DNA from: Beta vulgaris subsp. vulgaris
Lineage: Eukaryota; Streptophyta; Magnoliopsida; Caryophyllales; Amaranthaceae
DNA: 64,000 nt
Reading direction: 5' to 3'
Assembly: GCF_026745355.1 (NCBI RefSeq)
Contig: NC_079202.1
Coordinates: forward strand, 47,952,787-48,016,786
Part shown: positions 1 through 12,816 of the stretch, piece by piece
Layout of the letters: each line of letters opens with the position of its first letter
Numbering within the stretch: position 1 is the first letter of the stretch
The notes under the pieces: model-generated
Databases searched by the model: none
What the model saw: the letters and a program-made list of their open reading frames with translations, nothing else
Told to the model about the DNA's origin: nothing
Made by a program: the position numbers and the translations under genes

Positions 1-453
1 TCACGGCCTGGAAGGCTTGTCTCTTCTCATCCCTCCATTCAGACTTCTTATCACCTGTTAGGACCTGAAAAAAAGGTAGGGCCTTTTCCGTTGACTTGGA
101 GAAAAATCAAGTTAATACTGTCGTTCTGCTGGTGAGTTTCCGAATGTCCCAGATGTTCTTCGGCTCCGGTAACTCACTTTTATTGCTTTAATTTTATCGA
201 GGTTTACATCTGTCCCCTTTTATTTACCATGAAACCTAGGAACTTGCCAGATCTTCCCTCAAACACACACATCTTACGGTTTAACTTCATTTAATATTTT
301 GTGAGGGTTGCAAATGTTTCTTCTAGGCCAGTGATGTAAGCCTCTTTTGTGACATTTTTGAAAATACTATCATCCACGTGTACCTCTATATTTTAGCCTT
401 TTCGAGCCGGGAATATCTTATCGACTAGTTTTTGATAAGTTGCCCCTGTGTTT
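1..453 (-). pseudogene. Ty3/gypsy (Tat-like) pol fragment, RT catalytic block onward
   Basis: Read on the minus strand, this stretch translates into the part of a gypsy reverse transcriptase that follows the CACTA insertion site. It shows a TGATYQ block, the catalytic VHVDD (a variant of YVDD), a thumb/connection segment with KFLGF, and the start of the connection towards RNase H. Stops and frame breaks interrupt it, so it is a decayed copy. The rest of pol lies beyond the window's left edge. The N-terminal half of the same domain resumes at 18645, so the two blocks are one element split by the CACTA transposon. Confidence 0.8.
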
Positions 454-466
454 CACTACTACAAAT

Positions 467-3122
467 ATGGACAAAGTGACCACCCATAAAAGACCACTTT
501 GATGACATAAGTGATTATTTAACAAAAAAAACCTAATTTTTAGACGAGAGGTCTCTTATATTATAATAAAAAACACCTCCTTTTCAAGAAATGTGGTCTT
601 TTTGCACATCCTAAAAATCTCCAATATTAAAGAAACCACTTATTTTTGTTAAGTGGTTATTTTGATTTTGTATCATTTTAGAAAATATATGGAATCCTAA
701 AATATATACATTATAAGCGGGATGAATTATAAATTTCAAAACAAAAAAATTAATTAAAGGCGGCTAACTAGTAGCCGTATTCCAATTTTAAAACGTAAAG
801 CCCTAACTAAAAGGAATACTTTATTCCTTCTTCACTAATCACAATTATATTGATCACATCATGATCTCATTCTTCGTCCCAGAGCACCGATACCGCAACA
901 TTGAAACCGCTTGATTTTGCGCACGAAACCCCCCAAAATACCTTCGCCGACTACCGTTGCCACTCTTGCTAGTACTCTGAATTCACCGGCGGCCATATTT
1001 TTCGCAATCTACTCGTCTTTGCCAGCCTTTTCTCCCGACGACCGAATTATCGCAATCTGCTACTCGACTTCGCAGTATACTCTGTTCCATTGCAGTCTAC
1101 CACCACCGCGTTATCGCTGACGACCGAATTATCACGGTAAGTGTCGAATTCATCTCGCAATGGTAGTTGCTAGGTTGTTGATGATAACTAATAGAGATTT
1201 GAAGTGCTTTTGAAACTAAACGCAAACAAAAGAGTATTGCAAATCTTTCTCTAATTTCCATTGCTTTACCTGTTCAAGAAGGTTTTCATAATCTCCAAAG
1301 TGGGGAACGAGAAAAAAATCCACTGATAAGTTACAAAAAAAATTTGAGAGTGAAAAATGAGGAAATGTGTAATCTCTCCACCCCAAAGTTAGTGACCTGT
1401 TGGACTTTTGACTTGTGTTAGGAGTATGCAAGTAAGTCAATGTGTCAATTTTATGTATGTCTTGTGTAGCATAGTGACAACAGTGAAAGATAATAATTAG
1501 AATGATCTATGTATGTATATAAAATTAGCTAATTAGGAGAGTCCACTGTGAAGGGTGGGCAAAGGGGATGGATGTCTGCGTGGTGAAAGAGTTGGTCTTG
1601 AAAGTGAAGCATTAATAGGAATGCCAAATTCAATTTATGAACAGATCATGTAGTTTACACAAAATGTGAACTTAAAAGAGCAATCTGATTCATCTGAAAG
1701 ACTAAGTCGATCTAAGTAATAAGCTGCATTTGATTTTGTTTCCATCTGGACCTTTTGGCCTCTTCCAGGAAATGCAATATAGGACCAATGAAAATGAAAC
1801 ATTAGCATATATGGGATAAGAATGGAGCATCTCAGTGTCAAAATCAACTAGAAAATTATCAAATTCAAGATAAGAATGGGATAGATTGGTTATTGCCAAC
1901 AAAACAACAACAATGAGAATGACCTAGTGGAGACTTGGAATCTAGAAAAGGGAAGTCCAAATGAAGAAAAAAAATGTGAGATAATAGAATTTGGCAATTT
2001 GCATGCAATCTTTGGAGCTTATCCTGTACCAGCTCATGCAGGGGTCTTATTTTGTGAGGGTTGTAGGCAACTCTTAGCGTCAAAACACCTGCATTTGAGA
2101 ATAAAAAATGGCACAATGTAATCTGGAAACATTCCCCATAATTAGGGAAGGGGTTTATACTCCACGAACCGTGAGAGTCACGCATTTTAGAGTGACCTTG
2201 AAGGTGATGACTGTCTTTACGATTTGCAATCAGCCTAAAAAAACAGGTGGGATTGAGAGTTAAAAAACAACATTTGAGTAAACTGAAAATAGGGGGAACA
2301 TAGTCAACTGTATTGTGTACTAAGTATTTTCTTTTTGTTATGTAATTTTTAGAGCAGAGCAGTTTTCTTTCTAGTATGGGTACTTTCCAATTAAAGTGCA
2401 TTCAGCAAGCCGTTTTTAGGCTAGAAAATATGAGTTCATGCTTCTCTTGTTGGAACTGTGATTAGGTACAGATGATGTTACTGTGTGTATATCCATCATG
2501 CTCAATTAGTATATCCTAGCTTTATTATAGTAAGTTCAGATCGGTAAAAACGAACTATTGATGTGCTTGAAATTTTTTAATTGAATGTGTGAAAACGAGT
2601 TGAATCATCTATATATAAGTTTTGACTTTGATTCATAGAACTGTAAAAAGCTTATCTCGTAAAGGGTAACTGTAAAGATTGACTTCCAACAGTTAAGAGG
2701 GATAATATTCATATGCTTTCTCTGTAGTGCACCAGATAATTCACTATTTAGTTTCATGTCTATCAGATGCCTCATATTCCAAGAGATTGCTTCTGGTCTT
2801 CTGTAGCAGTTATTTGCAAACGTCCAAATGCAATTTTTGGGGGTTAATATGTTCATCAGAATTATGATTTTCAAGTGATTGCGCTTGTTTCGGCTTTTCA
2901 GGTGTGAACAATAAGAACTCTTAAGTTAGACGAAAATTTGCTATTGCCAAGGTGAACTGCAGCTCACCAGTAAGATGAGCAAACTTGGCTTTGGGAGTTG
3001 TGTCCGAGAAAGGAACCTGTGAGGCTGTAGGCAACTCCCATCCCACAAAAGATAAGGAAGAGTTAGTTCATCAATAAGTTTTACCCCCCATAAGCTAAAT
3101 ATTCTATACCAAACTACAATAA
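467..3122. other. CACTA left interior, no recognisable gene
   Basis: The first 250 bp hold subterminal AAGTGGT/ACCACTT motifs. At about 840-1137 there is a C-rich, exon-like stretch followed by a possible splice donor (GTAAGT, 1138), which could be a 5' exon of the Ulp1 gene at 16.3 kb. The rest is AT-rich and intron-like. Open frames here have no motif I recognise, and I found no transposase signature on either strand. Confidence 0.4.
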
Positions 3123-3138
3123 ACAAGAGGCAGTTGTT

Positions 3139-4754
3139 TTTTTTTTTTTTTTTTTTTTTTTTGACATCGAGAAAATTTGCATTAATTAAAATTGAAAGTA
3201 CAACCTAATACTAATACAACTAAAAGAAGACAAAGCAAATGAAACTAGAAGAGCTTCATTTGCTCTTACATACTCGATGAAAGAAAACAACCTATTACAT
3301 ATGTAGAACAACGTAGACTAATCTCGAACGATGATAAGAGGATGTGGGTCAACGATCTTGATGAAACAGATCTGGAATGAGAGGAAACCTGTTGAAAGAA
3401 GAAACCAAAACGATCTTCAAAGGGAATTGTCGCAGCTCACCTAAGTAGCTCCCAATGTCTACTAGCCACAAAATCCCAAGGTCCTTGAACATAAAAACCT
3501 TCCTGGGATTCGACTGATGAAAGTAACCAAGAAATCACCTCCTTAGGTGACTTCGGACCCTTGAACAAGGTAACCCGAGTTTAGTCTCGCAAGACAGAAA
3601 CTCGAAATGCGTGGAGGACATAACTTGCTCCAAATTAAATTGGAGGGCCTCCCACAAGATGCATTTTTGAGGTGTGATGACGTTAAGGTCATCACTGGAA
3701 ATTTAGGTGACTTATGTTGAAGAAAATCACCCAATTGATGAATCCGAAGATTCGTCCTTACAATCTCAAACTTAGAAGATCTAACCACAACAGGAATAAA
3801 ACGATCATCACCTCTCATCTTACCCAAGACTACAACCCCTATAGATACATAACTAGATCTAAAGAACCCTAAATTAAAACGAAAAAAAGGAACATAAACA
3901 AGATACCCAAAACAGAGCAACAACCAATACATAATGCCACACCAAAACCAGCACCCTAAAACCTGCAAAAACTGCATGATATCTTCACGGCCAACGATGG
4001 AGTCCTGAACGAACTGACAATTAACACTAGAGGGGAACGGGGAAGGGGACACTGACACTAAAGCTCAAAAACAGAGCAGGGGAACGGGGAAGGGAACCTA
4101 GCGCTAACCACTTTTGAAAAACGAACGGGGGTCGGGGAAGGGAACCTAGATCTAACCACTTTTGAAAACGAACAGGGGGTCGGGGAAGGGAACCGAGATC
4201 TAACCACTCTTGAAAACGAACGGGGAGGGGGAACCTAACTACAGTCACTGAAAACTTAGGGTAGGGGGAGGGGGAACTGACCCTAAGACTATGACAAAGA
4301 AGAGAGGACTCACGGCCTATAGGCCACCGGGGTGGGCAATCGACACAGAAAAAGGGAAGACGACAAAGCGGGAGAGGGAGGGGAACGGCGACAGGCGAAA
4401 GGGAACAGGGGGTAGGGTTGTCACTTGGGCGACGACCAAAGTTTACTCGAAATTAAGGGGGACGAGGCGGTGGGGAACACGGCGAAGGGGAGACGGGACG
4501 CTAACTGACGGCGGGGCGGGGGAAGGAGATCAGCGAAAGAAAAAGGAAACTAAACAACCTGTAAACCGGAAAACGAAAACCTAACCGACGAAAGGGGATG
4601 GAAGCAGGCTCGCCGGCGGCTAAGAGAGCGGCGCGCGCTCAGCCAGCCACCAGCGAGCCGGCTCGAGGCGGCGCAGATAGCTAGGGTTTGAGGTGGGTAT
4701 ATGTCGGAGGTATTCCAGAGAGAGAAAAAGGGCTGGGTTTTTACTATATGGGTT
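3139..4754 (-). mobile_element. Poly(A) retroposon (non-LTR, family unknown) with 16-bp TSD
   Basis: A direct repeat ACAAGAGGCAGTTGTT occurs at 3123-3138 and 4755-4770, flanking the insert exactly. The left border is a run of T, which is a poly(A) tail on the minus strand. A long target duplication plus a tail indicates LINE-machinery retroposition. The tail-proximal sequence (TTAATGCAAATTTTCTCGATGTC before the tail, reading minus) recurs at about 23.8 kb and 39.0 kb, so this is a family. The 5' part is GC-rich with a 48-bp minisatellite. A minus-strand ORF (3543-4058, 171 aa) shows no known domain. No RT was seen, so it depended on another element. Confidence 0.8.
4064..4240. repeat. 48-bp minisatellite in the retroposon
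   Basis: Units share a block containing AAGGGAACC with starts at about 4090, 4138 and 4186, a 48-bp period with about three copies. A 48-bp unit equals 16 codons, and on the minus strand it stays open as a repeated peptide with LGSLPRPP. It lies near the 5' end of the retroposon. Confidence 0.75.
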
Positions 4755-4934
4755 ACAAGAGGCAGTTGTTGTAGTCATTAGAATAGAGGATCTACCATAA
4801 TATATTGAAAATTTAGGTAACCCAACATATACACTTCTATACAAGACACATTATCTGTAGTGGGCCAGTGGCACTTCATGGAAACAGGTCATCCTTCTTT
4901 GTGACATGAATACACCTTCAAAGTCAGCACTATC

Positions 4935-7900
4935 TGTAATATCCTAAAAATCTTAAACATATTTAAGCGAATAATTAACATAATAATGTAGTTATAGTAT
5001 ATTTTATTTTATTCATTCCACTAATTAAGCAACGTATAATAAAATGATTATAAAATTTTAACATAAAAATTTACTAACTTAAATTTTGACGATAATTTAT
5101 AATTTACAATTTTATGGGTTAAACAAGAAGGTTAATGTAGTTGATAATTCACTTAAAGTACAAAATGTCAACATTTCACCCAAGATTTCACTAAGTCACG
5201 TTGATAGGTGTAAGTGTGGAGAATTTCTGATTTTTGGTTGAGAAAATAAAAAAAAGAAAAAAAAAAGAAAGCTTTGGTCAATCCCCATTAATGGTGTCTT
5301 CCTCCTCACTCCACCATGTACATTTGTCATTCATGCAATCACAACTCCCTTCTTTTTCTTCAGTCAAGATATGTCCCCAACCCATCACCATTGCTTCTTC
5401 AAGTTAACAAAATCAGATTATTTACTTCACCATCCTCCTCCCAACCACTGATTTTAACTCCCAATTTCCACTATAAATAGCCATGGAAATTCAACATCAA
5501 GAACACACCAACAATCTTCATCCCCTCTTCTCTCTCTAATCAGAAATTATGTCAACAAATTACCGGAAAATTGGAATTGTGACTAAAGGAAACCCACAAG
5601 AAAAACCCCATTTTCTCTCTCTCTCTCCTCTGTTTCGACCCCCACAACCGACCACCGTCGGCCACCGCGCGCGCCACCTGCGCCGCGCCCAGTCCCGTCC
5701 CCACCCCGCTGTCGTTCGCCGACCACCGCGCAGCTCGCCGGAGACCTGCGCCAGCACCCTCACGTTCTCTCCCTCTCCTCCTCGTGGTCTCTCTCTCTCG
5801 GCCCTCTTCTTCTTCGTGCGCTGTAGTAGCGGGCTGGACCACCGACGACCCGCGCGCTGAACCACCGGAGACCATCGCCGGAAGCGTCGCTGCTGCTCGC
5901 CGTCGACCACCGAAGCCGGCGTCCACCTCAGTCGCGATTCGTCCTCCCTGCTCCTAGTAGCAGAGGTGATGATATTCTCCTTTTTAAATTCTGATTTCCT
6001 TAAGTTTATAATGCAAGCCCAAATTTCTACCTATTGTTAAGTTAGTTTAGATTGGGCCAAGAATAGTTCAATTAGAACCTAAACTGAATCCTTGTTGTTG
6101 GACTTAGATGTAGTTGAACTTGTTCATGGACTTACTAAGTTATACTTATGGACTGATTTATATTAGTTAGACCAACTCAATTTAAGTGTTGCATGTTCAC
6201 TAAATAAGCTCAAATCTGACTTTTATTGTTTTAGCTAAACTACTTATATTAGATGGGCCAAATTGAGTTAAACTAAAACTGATTTAGTATTTCATTAAGC
6301 TATGTTAGTTTAATTAATCAAGTTAAGTATAATGTTGGGCTTATAATCTGATTTACTTATTTAAATCATTTAAGTTAATCTTGTTGCTTTAATATATTGA
6401 GCCTTAGTGGGCTGATTTAGTTAGTTTTACTAAACCACCTAACTTATTTACTAAAATCTATTATTGGGTTATAATTCATGATTTCTAAACTAGTTGAGTT
6501 GTTTAAAACTAATTAAAAACTAATTCATTAAGCATGTTGTTTATAATTAAGCTTAAGTAGGAGTACTTCATTAATCCTTAAAGTTCATTTATAAAAAACT
6601 AGTTACTTGACTTGTTGTTTTAAATGACTAAATAATATTAAAATAATGTTAATCGATCTATTATAACTTTAAACTTAATTAATTTATTAATGGGTAACTA
6701 ATTAGTTATTAACTATGAACTAGAATAATGTTATGCTTTCGAAAGGTTATATATAATATGCAGTAAATAACTTCAATGTTCGATAATTTCTAAAATATAG
6801 CTAATGAGTTTTCATTATTTAGTTGTTAAAGAGTCACCTTAGTTAAAAAGTTATTAACGATTAAGAAATAATGGCCTTTAAGGAGACCTTTACGACGTTA
6901 TAATAACCGTTATGACCTTAATAAGCGCTGACTAATATTTAGGCTTAAAAGCTAAATAACGAAACATTCATTAATAAAACTATTCTTGAATAGATTAAGG
7001 AAGATAAAGGATATTACAAGCCTCCCCCGGCTATCAAGGTTATTAAGCAGGAATCCAGGTAACGTCTACTGCTAACACCCGCATTCCCCTTCAAAGTATG
7101 TTTTATGATCATGATTAATATTATGTTTTATATGGATTGCGGGAAATGAAATGTTTTATGATGGTTATTATGATATGATGCTATGAGATGATGATGATGA
7201 CGTTATGATGAAATGAAAGAATATAATTATTCACGATGATGATGTTACTTAAAACCAATGAAACATGATAAATTCAAGTGAAAGACGGTTCTTGGCAGTA
7301 TGATACGGGCACCGCAAGTGTACCTATGTTGTGACCGCCTGATGGTTTTAAATGTACGGGCACCGCAAGTGTCACCTATGTTGTGACCGCCTGATGGTTT
7401 ATGATACGGGCACCGCAAGTGTCACCTATGTTGTGACCGCCTGATGGTTTAAATGATACGGGCACCGCAAGTGTCACCTATGATGTGACCGCCTGACGGT
7501 TATGTAGTGGGAGACGTCCCCTATGTTATGATGACTAGCCAAGTTACCAAAGTAAAAGATATATGATGATGAACATGATAAAGAAGATAATGTAACATGT
7601 TATGATATGTTTGTGAAATGGTTTTACTTATTCTCTCCTCCCTGTTTATAAATAAAATGATGTGAAATGAATTTACGATGTTAGAGTAGTATGTTACTGA
7701 GCCTCGGCTCACGACGTTTTGTTTTATGTTTTAGGTACCGATGGTGATAACGGGATGGCGTAGCAGTGAGGATTTAATTAATATCTAGATTATCTAGACT
7801 CTCATGGTTTTAATTTAAGTTTATGTCAAAACTCTGATTAGTAACTAAGTTTCTATTAATCAAGACTAATGTTGGATCTATATTATGCTTCATGTTATAA

Positions 7901-8038
7901 ATGTTTAAGTTTATGATTTTATGTTGCCTTGTATTTTCCTTATGGAAAGTACGGCGGTAACGCGCCGACTATTTAGGTTCCGCTGCTAATAATCGATTAA
8001 TTAACTTAACCACGACGATTAGAGGTCTGGGCGTTACA
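4935..8038 (+). repeat. 5' LTR of the Tekay-like element
   Basis: It is 3104 bp, from TGTAATATCC to GCGTTACA. It holds a TATA-like box (CTATAAATAG, about 5471), a following C/CT-rich leader (5590-5930) that looks like transcribed R/U5, an AT-rich middle, and a 50-52-bp tandem repeat near 7.3 kb. Differences from the right LTR are scattered single bases and short indels. Confidence 0.93.
7297..7506 (+). repeat. Four 50-52-bp tandem units in the 5' LTR
   Basis: The core TACGGGCACCGCAAGTG recurs at 7304, 7355, 7405 and 7457, followed each time by a GTGACCGCCTGA block. Spacing is 51, 50 and 52 bp. The right LTR carries the same array with regular 52-bp spacing, so the left array has lost single bases. 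The units abut without spacers. Confidence 0.9.
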
Positions 8039-8041
8039 GGT

Positions 8042-8053
8042 TGGTATCAGAGC
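8042..8053 (+). promoter_or_regulatory. Primer-binding site (initiator tRNA-Met)
   Basis: TGGTATCAGAGC lies 3 bp after the left LTR. It is the usual complement to the 3' end of initiator tRNA-Met in plant LTR retrotransposons and would prime minus-strand DNA synthesis. Confidence 0.9.
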
Positions 8054-8326
8054 AACGGTCTCGATGCCTCAAGTAAAATCTCAAAGGTTTTACTTAAATT
8101 AGTAAATAAATGGTAAAGTAATTAGTAAAACGAGAGTCATCACCATGAGTATAGGGTTTATATACATTAATAATATGAAAACTAAATGGTGTAGTTAATA
8201 AGTGTTTTAAAATGAAAATGAGTGTGAGTGTTAGGATCGGGGAAGGGAATATTTTTATTATTTTTACGATGATAGTCATGCCTCGCTTAACATGTTATGC
8301 ACATGGAATATGTGATGTTTTAGAAC

Positions 8327-9528
8327 ATGGCAACAAGTGGAAGTGGACCTACTAATGGAGGAAGTGGAACCCATGGGCCTGAAGTCACACTTGAAGAAAT
8401 GAGGCAAAGGCTAGATACCTTGCGAAGTGACCCTGTTTTCGAAGAAACGACTGAAAATGCTAACGGAAATCAGGTGGATATAATGAAGCTGATGATGGAA
8501 TTCTTGCAAGGAAACCGACCAAGGGCCAAGACGGAGCAGGAAGAATGCTCCAATATGTTCAAAAGGTTTTTGCTCACAAGCCGCCTACTTATGATGGAAA
8601 ACCTGACCCCACCGAGTTCGAGGAATGGTTGAATGGCATGGAGAAACTCTTTGATGCCACCCAGTGTCCAGACAAGTGGAAAGTTAACTTTGCTGTATTC
8701 TACTTAAAAGGGCAAGCTGATCTGTGGTGGAAGACTGCTAGAGAGATGCAGAATCAACCTGGATTTGGATGGGAAGGTTTAAAGGAGGCTATGAGAAACC
8801 AGTTTTACCCTCAGTCTCTGCAACTCCAGATGGAATCTGAGTTTATCCATCTGAGGCAAAGGGTATGTCAGTTCTGGAATATGCTGTGAAATTCAATGAA
8901 TTAGCTCGATTTGCTCCTGATCTGGTGTCTACGGATCGTCAAAGGATGAATCGATTTGAAGGAGGTTTGAATCTGGACCTTCAAGAAAGGCTTGCTGCAA
9001 ACATAAGTAAGTCCTATCAAGAGCTATATGATCGGGCTATCAATGTTGAAAGGAAAATGAAGCTCGAAAGGATGTTTATGAGAATGGAAAAAGAAAGGTA
9101 AAGGTCAAGAAGTTTCAATAAGCAATGTTTTTAAGAAGCAGAACACTGGATTCTCAGGAAACAACAATGGTCAGAGGCAAATCCCTCGCTGCAACATATG
9201 CTCCAAATTGGGCCATGTAGCCAGGGAATGTCGAGCAGGAACCGATCAGTGCTATCGGTGTGGTAAGACGGGCCATATGGTCAAGAATTGCCCGGCTTTT
9301 AAAAGGAAGAACGAGAACACTAACAACCGTGTGCCAGTGCAAAGGAACAACTCTCAGAACTATGGTTATGGTAGGAATGCAAGTAATAATGCCAACAGAA
9401 ACCCTCCACGTGGACCCCCACAAGCCGGACGAGTGTTCATGATGCAAAAAGAAGAAGCTGAGGCTGATGACACCGTTATTACTGCGTACTTTTCCTGTCA
9501 ACTCTGTACCTGCTTATGTCCTTTTTGA
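8327..9528 (+). pseudogene. gag of the Tekay-like element, frameshifted
   Basis: The start is the ATG at 8327, the first after the primer-binding site. The frame changes near 8540, 8870 and 9100-9200. The pieces together give a gag polyprotein: a gag core with the WWKTAR and FYPQSL blocks (about 8640-8840) and two CCHC zinc knuckles (about 9190-9300, CNICSKLGHVAREC and CYRCGKTGHMVKNC). It would form the particle and bind RNA. The breaks look like single-base indels and overlap open frames, so they are either old mutations or assembly errors. Confidence 0.85.
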
Positions 9529-12500
9529 TTCTGGAGCTTCCCATTCGTTTATATCTACTGCATTTTCTAGAAGCTTGAATGCAAAACCATGCTCTGAATT
9601 CTCTGCCATGTCTGTCACCATCCCTAATGGTGAATCCATCTTATGTGATGTCATGTATAGAAATTGTCCTATTCTTATAGGAGGATGTGAATTTCAAGTA
9701 GACCTCATTCAATTTGAATTAACCGACTTTGATGTGATATTGGGAATGAATTGGTTGTCGAAGTACAAAGCAGACATAAATTGCCTTAACCATGAAATAA
9801 CCCTCAGAAGCCAGATGGGTGTAAGGTTTCTTACCGAGAAGAAAAGTCCACCCAAACCTGAAATCATCTCATCCTTGAAAGCCTTCAAGTTACTTTCAAA
9901 GGGTCATCATGGATACCTATGTAGTGTGGTAGACCTAACCAAACCTGAACCCTCTTATCCGATATTCCCATAGTTTGTGAGTACCCTGATGTATTTCCGG
10001 AAGAGATACCTGGCATGCCACCAGAAAGAGAAATAGATTTCAGCATTGACCTCGTTCCTGGATCTGCTCCTATCTCCAAGGCACCTTATCGAATGGCACC
10101 TGCTGAATTACAAGAACTGAAAAAGCAACTAGATGAATTCTCGAGAAGGGGTATATTCGACCTAGTGTGTCGCCATGGGGTGCACCAGTTCTATTTGTCA
10201 AGAAGAAAGATGGAAGCATGAGGTTATGCATTGATTATCGAGAGTTGAACAAGATCACCATCAAGAATAAATATCCATTGCCTCGTATTGATGATCTTTT
10301 GACCAACTTCGAGGTGCAACTATCTTCTCCAAGATTGATTTAAGATCTGGATATCATCAACTCCGCATAAAGCCAGAAGATATTTCAAAAACCGCTTTCA
10401 GGACCCGATATGGTCATTATGAATTCACAGTAATGCCATTTGGGTTAACCAATGCCCCTGCTGTCTTCATGGATCTGATGAACCGAGTATTTAAATCATA
10501 CCTCGATAAGTTTGTGGTTGTATTCATCGATGATATCTTGGTGTTTTCAAGAAACTTGATTGAGCATGAAGAACATTTGAGGAAGGTGTTAGAAGTGTTG
10601 AGAGAAAGGAAGTTGTATGCAAGTTGAAGAAATGTGAGTTCTGGTTGAAAGAAGTTGCCTTTCTAGGGCACATCATTTCAGATACTGGAGTCTCGGTTGA
10701 TCCACAAAAGATAAGAGCTATCATGGAATGGCCTAGACCCACTAATGTTCCTGAAGTTCGGAGTTTTATGGGTTTAGCTGGATATTATAGAAGATTTGTC
10801 CAAGATTTCTCCAAGATAGCCATGCCTATAACTCGATTGGTGAAGAAGACGGTTAAGTTTGTATGGAGTGATGAATGTGAAGCAGCTTTTCAAGAGTTGA
10901 AGAAGCGTCTCACCACTGCTCCTGTTCTTACTCTCCCTTCTGGAACTGATGGATTTGTTGTGTATAGCGATGCCTCTAAGCATGGATTAGGTTGTGTGTT
11001 GATGCAGAATGATAAAGTTATAGCATATGCTTCCCGTCAACTCAAGCCTCATGAACAAAACTACCCAACCATGACCTTGAACTAGCCGCAGTTGTGTTTG
11101 CTCTCAAAATATGGAGACACTATCTCTATGGTGTTCCGTGTAAGATCTTCACCGACCACAAAAGCCTTAAATACATTTTTACCCAAAAGGAATTGAACTT
11201 GAGGCAACGTAGATGGCTTGAACTCCTAAAGGATTATGATGTCGAGATCCTATATCACCCAGGCAAAGCTAATGTCGTAGCTGATGCTCTAAGCCGCAAA
11301 TCCTACCTAAACACAACCTTAACCTTGCCGAAAGAAATCAATGATGATTTGATGAAGATGAAAGTGGAGATCATGCAACCGAAAATAGAAGCACAGTTGT
11401 ACGCATTGGAGTTGAGGCCGACTTTGTTGGAAGAAATAAAAGAGGCGCAAGATGGAGACTTGGAGTTGCAAAAGATAAAGAGTGATGTGAAGAAGGGAAA
11501 ATCACCGGGATTTGTGATCCAAGATGATGGCACGTTGAGATTTCAGGGTAGAACATGTGTTCCAGATAAGGAGGCATTGAAAAAGAGAATTCTGGAAGAA
11601 GCTCACAACAGTCCTTTTTTGTTCACCCTGGAGGAAACAATTGTACAAGGATTTAAAGCAGACCTTCTGGTGGAGCAATATGAAGCAAGAAGTTGCAGAA
11701 TTTGTGTCAAGATGTCTGACTTGTCAAAGGATAAAGATCGAACATCAGAGACCTGCAGGATTGTTGCAACCATTAGATGTTCCTGCATGGAAATGGGATT
11801 CAATTTCTATGGATTTTATCATGGGGTTGCCACCATCATTTCGAGGAATGAACTCTATATGGGTCATTGTGGATAGACTGACAAAATCCGCACATTTCTT
11901 AGCCATTAGAAATAATTGGAGTTTGGATAAGCTAGCTGAGTTATATATGAGCACAATTGTCAGATTGCATGGAGTACCAAGTTCTATTGTGTCAGATCGT
12001 GATTCGAGATTCCAAGCAAAGTTTTGGAAGGAATTACAAAAGGCACTTGGTACGAGACTGGATTTTAGTACCGCTTTCATCCAGCAACAGATGGTCAAAC
12101 AGAAAGGACCATTCAGACTCTCGAAGATATGTTGAGAGCATGTATTCTGGATTTTCAAGGAAGTTGGGAGAAATACTTGCCATTGGTTGAGTTTTCTTAC
12201 AACAACAGCTATCAAGCTAGCATCCAAATGGCACCATATGAAGCACTGTATGGAAGAAGATGTAGAACACCCCTGTGTTGGAGTGACATCGATGAAGCTC
12301 GAATGATTGGACCTGACTTGATACAAGAGACAACGGAAAAAGTACGATTAATTCAAGCCAGGATGAAGGCTGCACAAAAGACAAAAGAGTTATGCGGACC
12401 GTCGAAGGAGGCCATTGGAGTTCGAAGTAGGTGATCATGTTTTCTTGAAAATTTCGCCTACTAAGGGTATTATGAGATTTGGTCAAACTGGTAAGCTAAG

Positions 12501-12816
12501 TCCGAGGTACATTGGTCCATATGAGATTTTGGATCGAGTCAACGAAGTAGCTTATCGCTTGGCGTTGCCGACAGACTTGGATAAAGTTCATAATGTTTTC
12601 CACGTGTCGATGTTGCGGAAATATATACCAGACCCTAGCCATGTGATCAGACACGAGCCTTTGCAGCTAAGGAAGGATTTGACTTATGAAGAGAAACCGA
12701 TTGAAATTCTTGATCGTAGGGAAAAGCGACTTAGAAGCAAAGTAATTCCTATGGTTAAGATTTTATGGGCTAATCACACGTCATCCGAAGCCACTTGGGA
12801 AGTAGAGATCAGATGA
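9467..12816 (+). pseudogene. pol of the Tekay-like element (PR-RT-RNH-IN-chromodomain), frameshifted
   Basis: The domains lie in gypsy order. Aspartic protease is at 9467-9973 (FDSGAS active site, then DVILGMNWL). RT runs from about 10015 to 10700 with catalytic VFIDDI near 10530. RNase H is at about 10940-11290 ([10 protein letters not shown]). The integrase zinc region and DDE core are at about 11640-12100 (WWSNMK, CLTCQR, then SMDFI). An integrase tail and chromodomain-like end (SEATWEVE) lie at 12415-12816. At least six frame changes or stops interrupt it (for example near 9975, 10170, 10620, 11085, 11640 and 12090), so no functional polyprotein is encoded as read. Chromodomains in this lineage are thought to direct insertion to chromatin. 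Confidence 0.9.

Noticed and set aside
1865..2401. 178-codon minus-strand open frame
   Set aside because: No recognisable motif, no splice or promoter context, Cys/His-rich by chance in AT-rich CACTA interior.
5549..5926. Open frames of 103-124 codons in the C-rich leader of the left LTR, repeated at 13594-13968
   Set aside because: They sit in LTR sequence present twice, are open in several frames at once, and consist of low-complexity Pro/Arg/Ser. They reflect base composition, not a gene.
7297..7506. Regular repeats that could be mistaken for a CRISPR array
   Set aside because: The 50-52-bp units abut with no unique spacers, lie in a plant LTR and are copied in the partner LTR.
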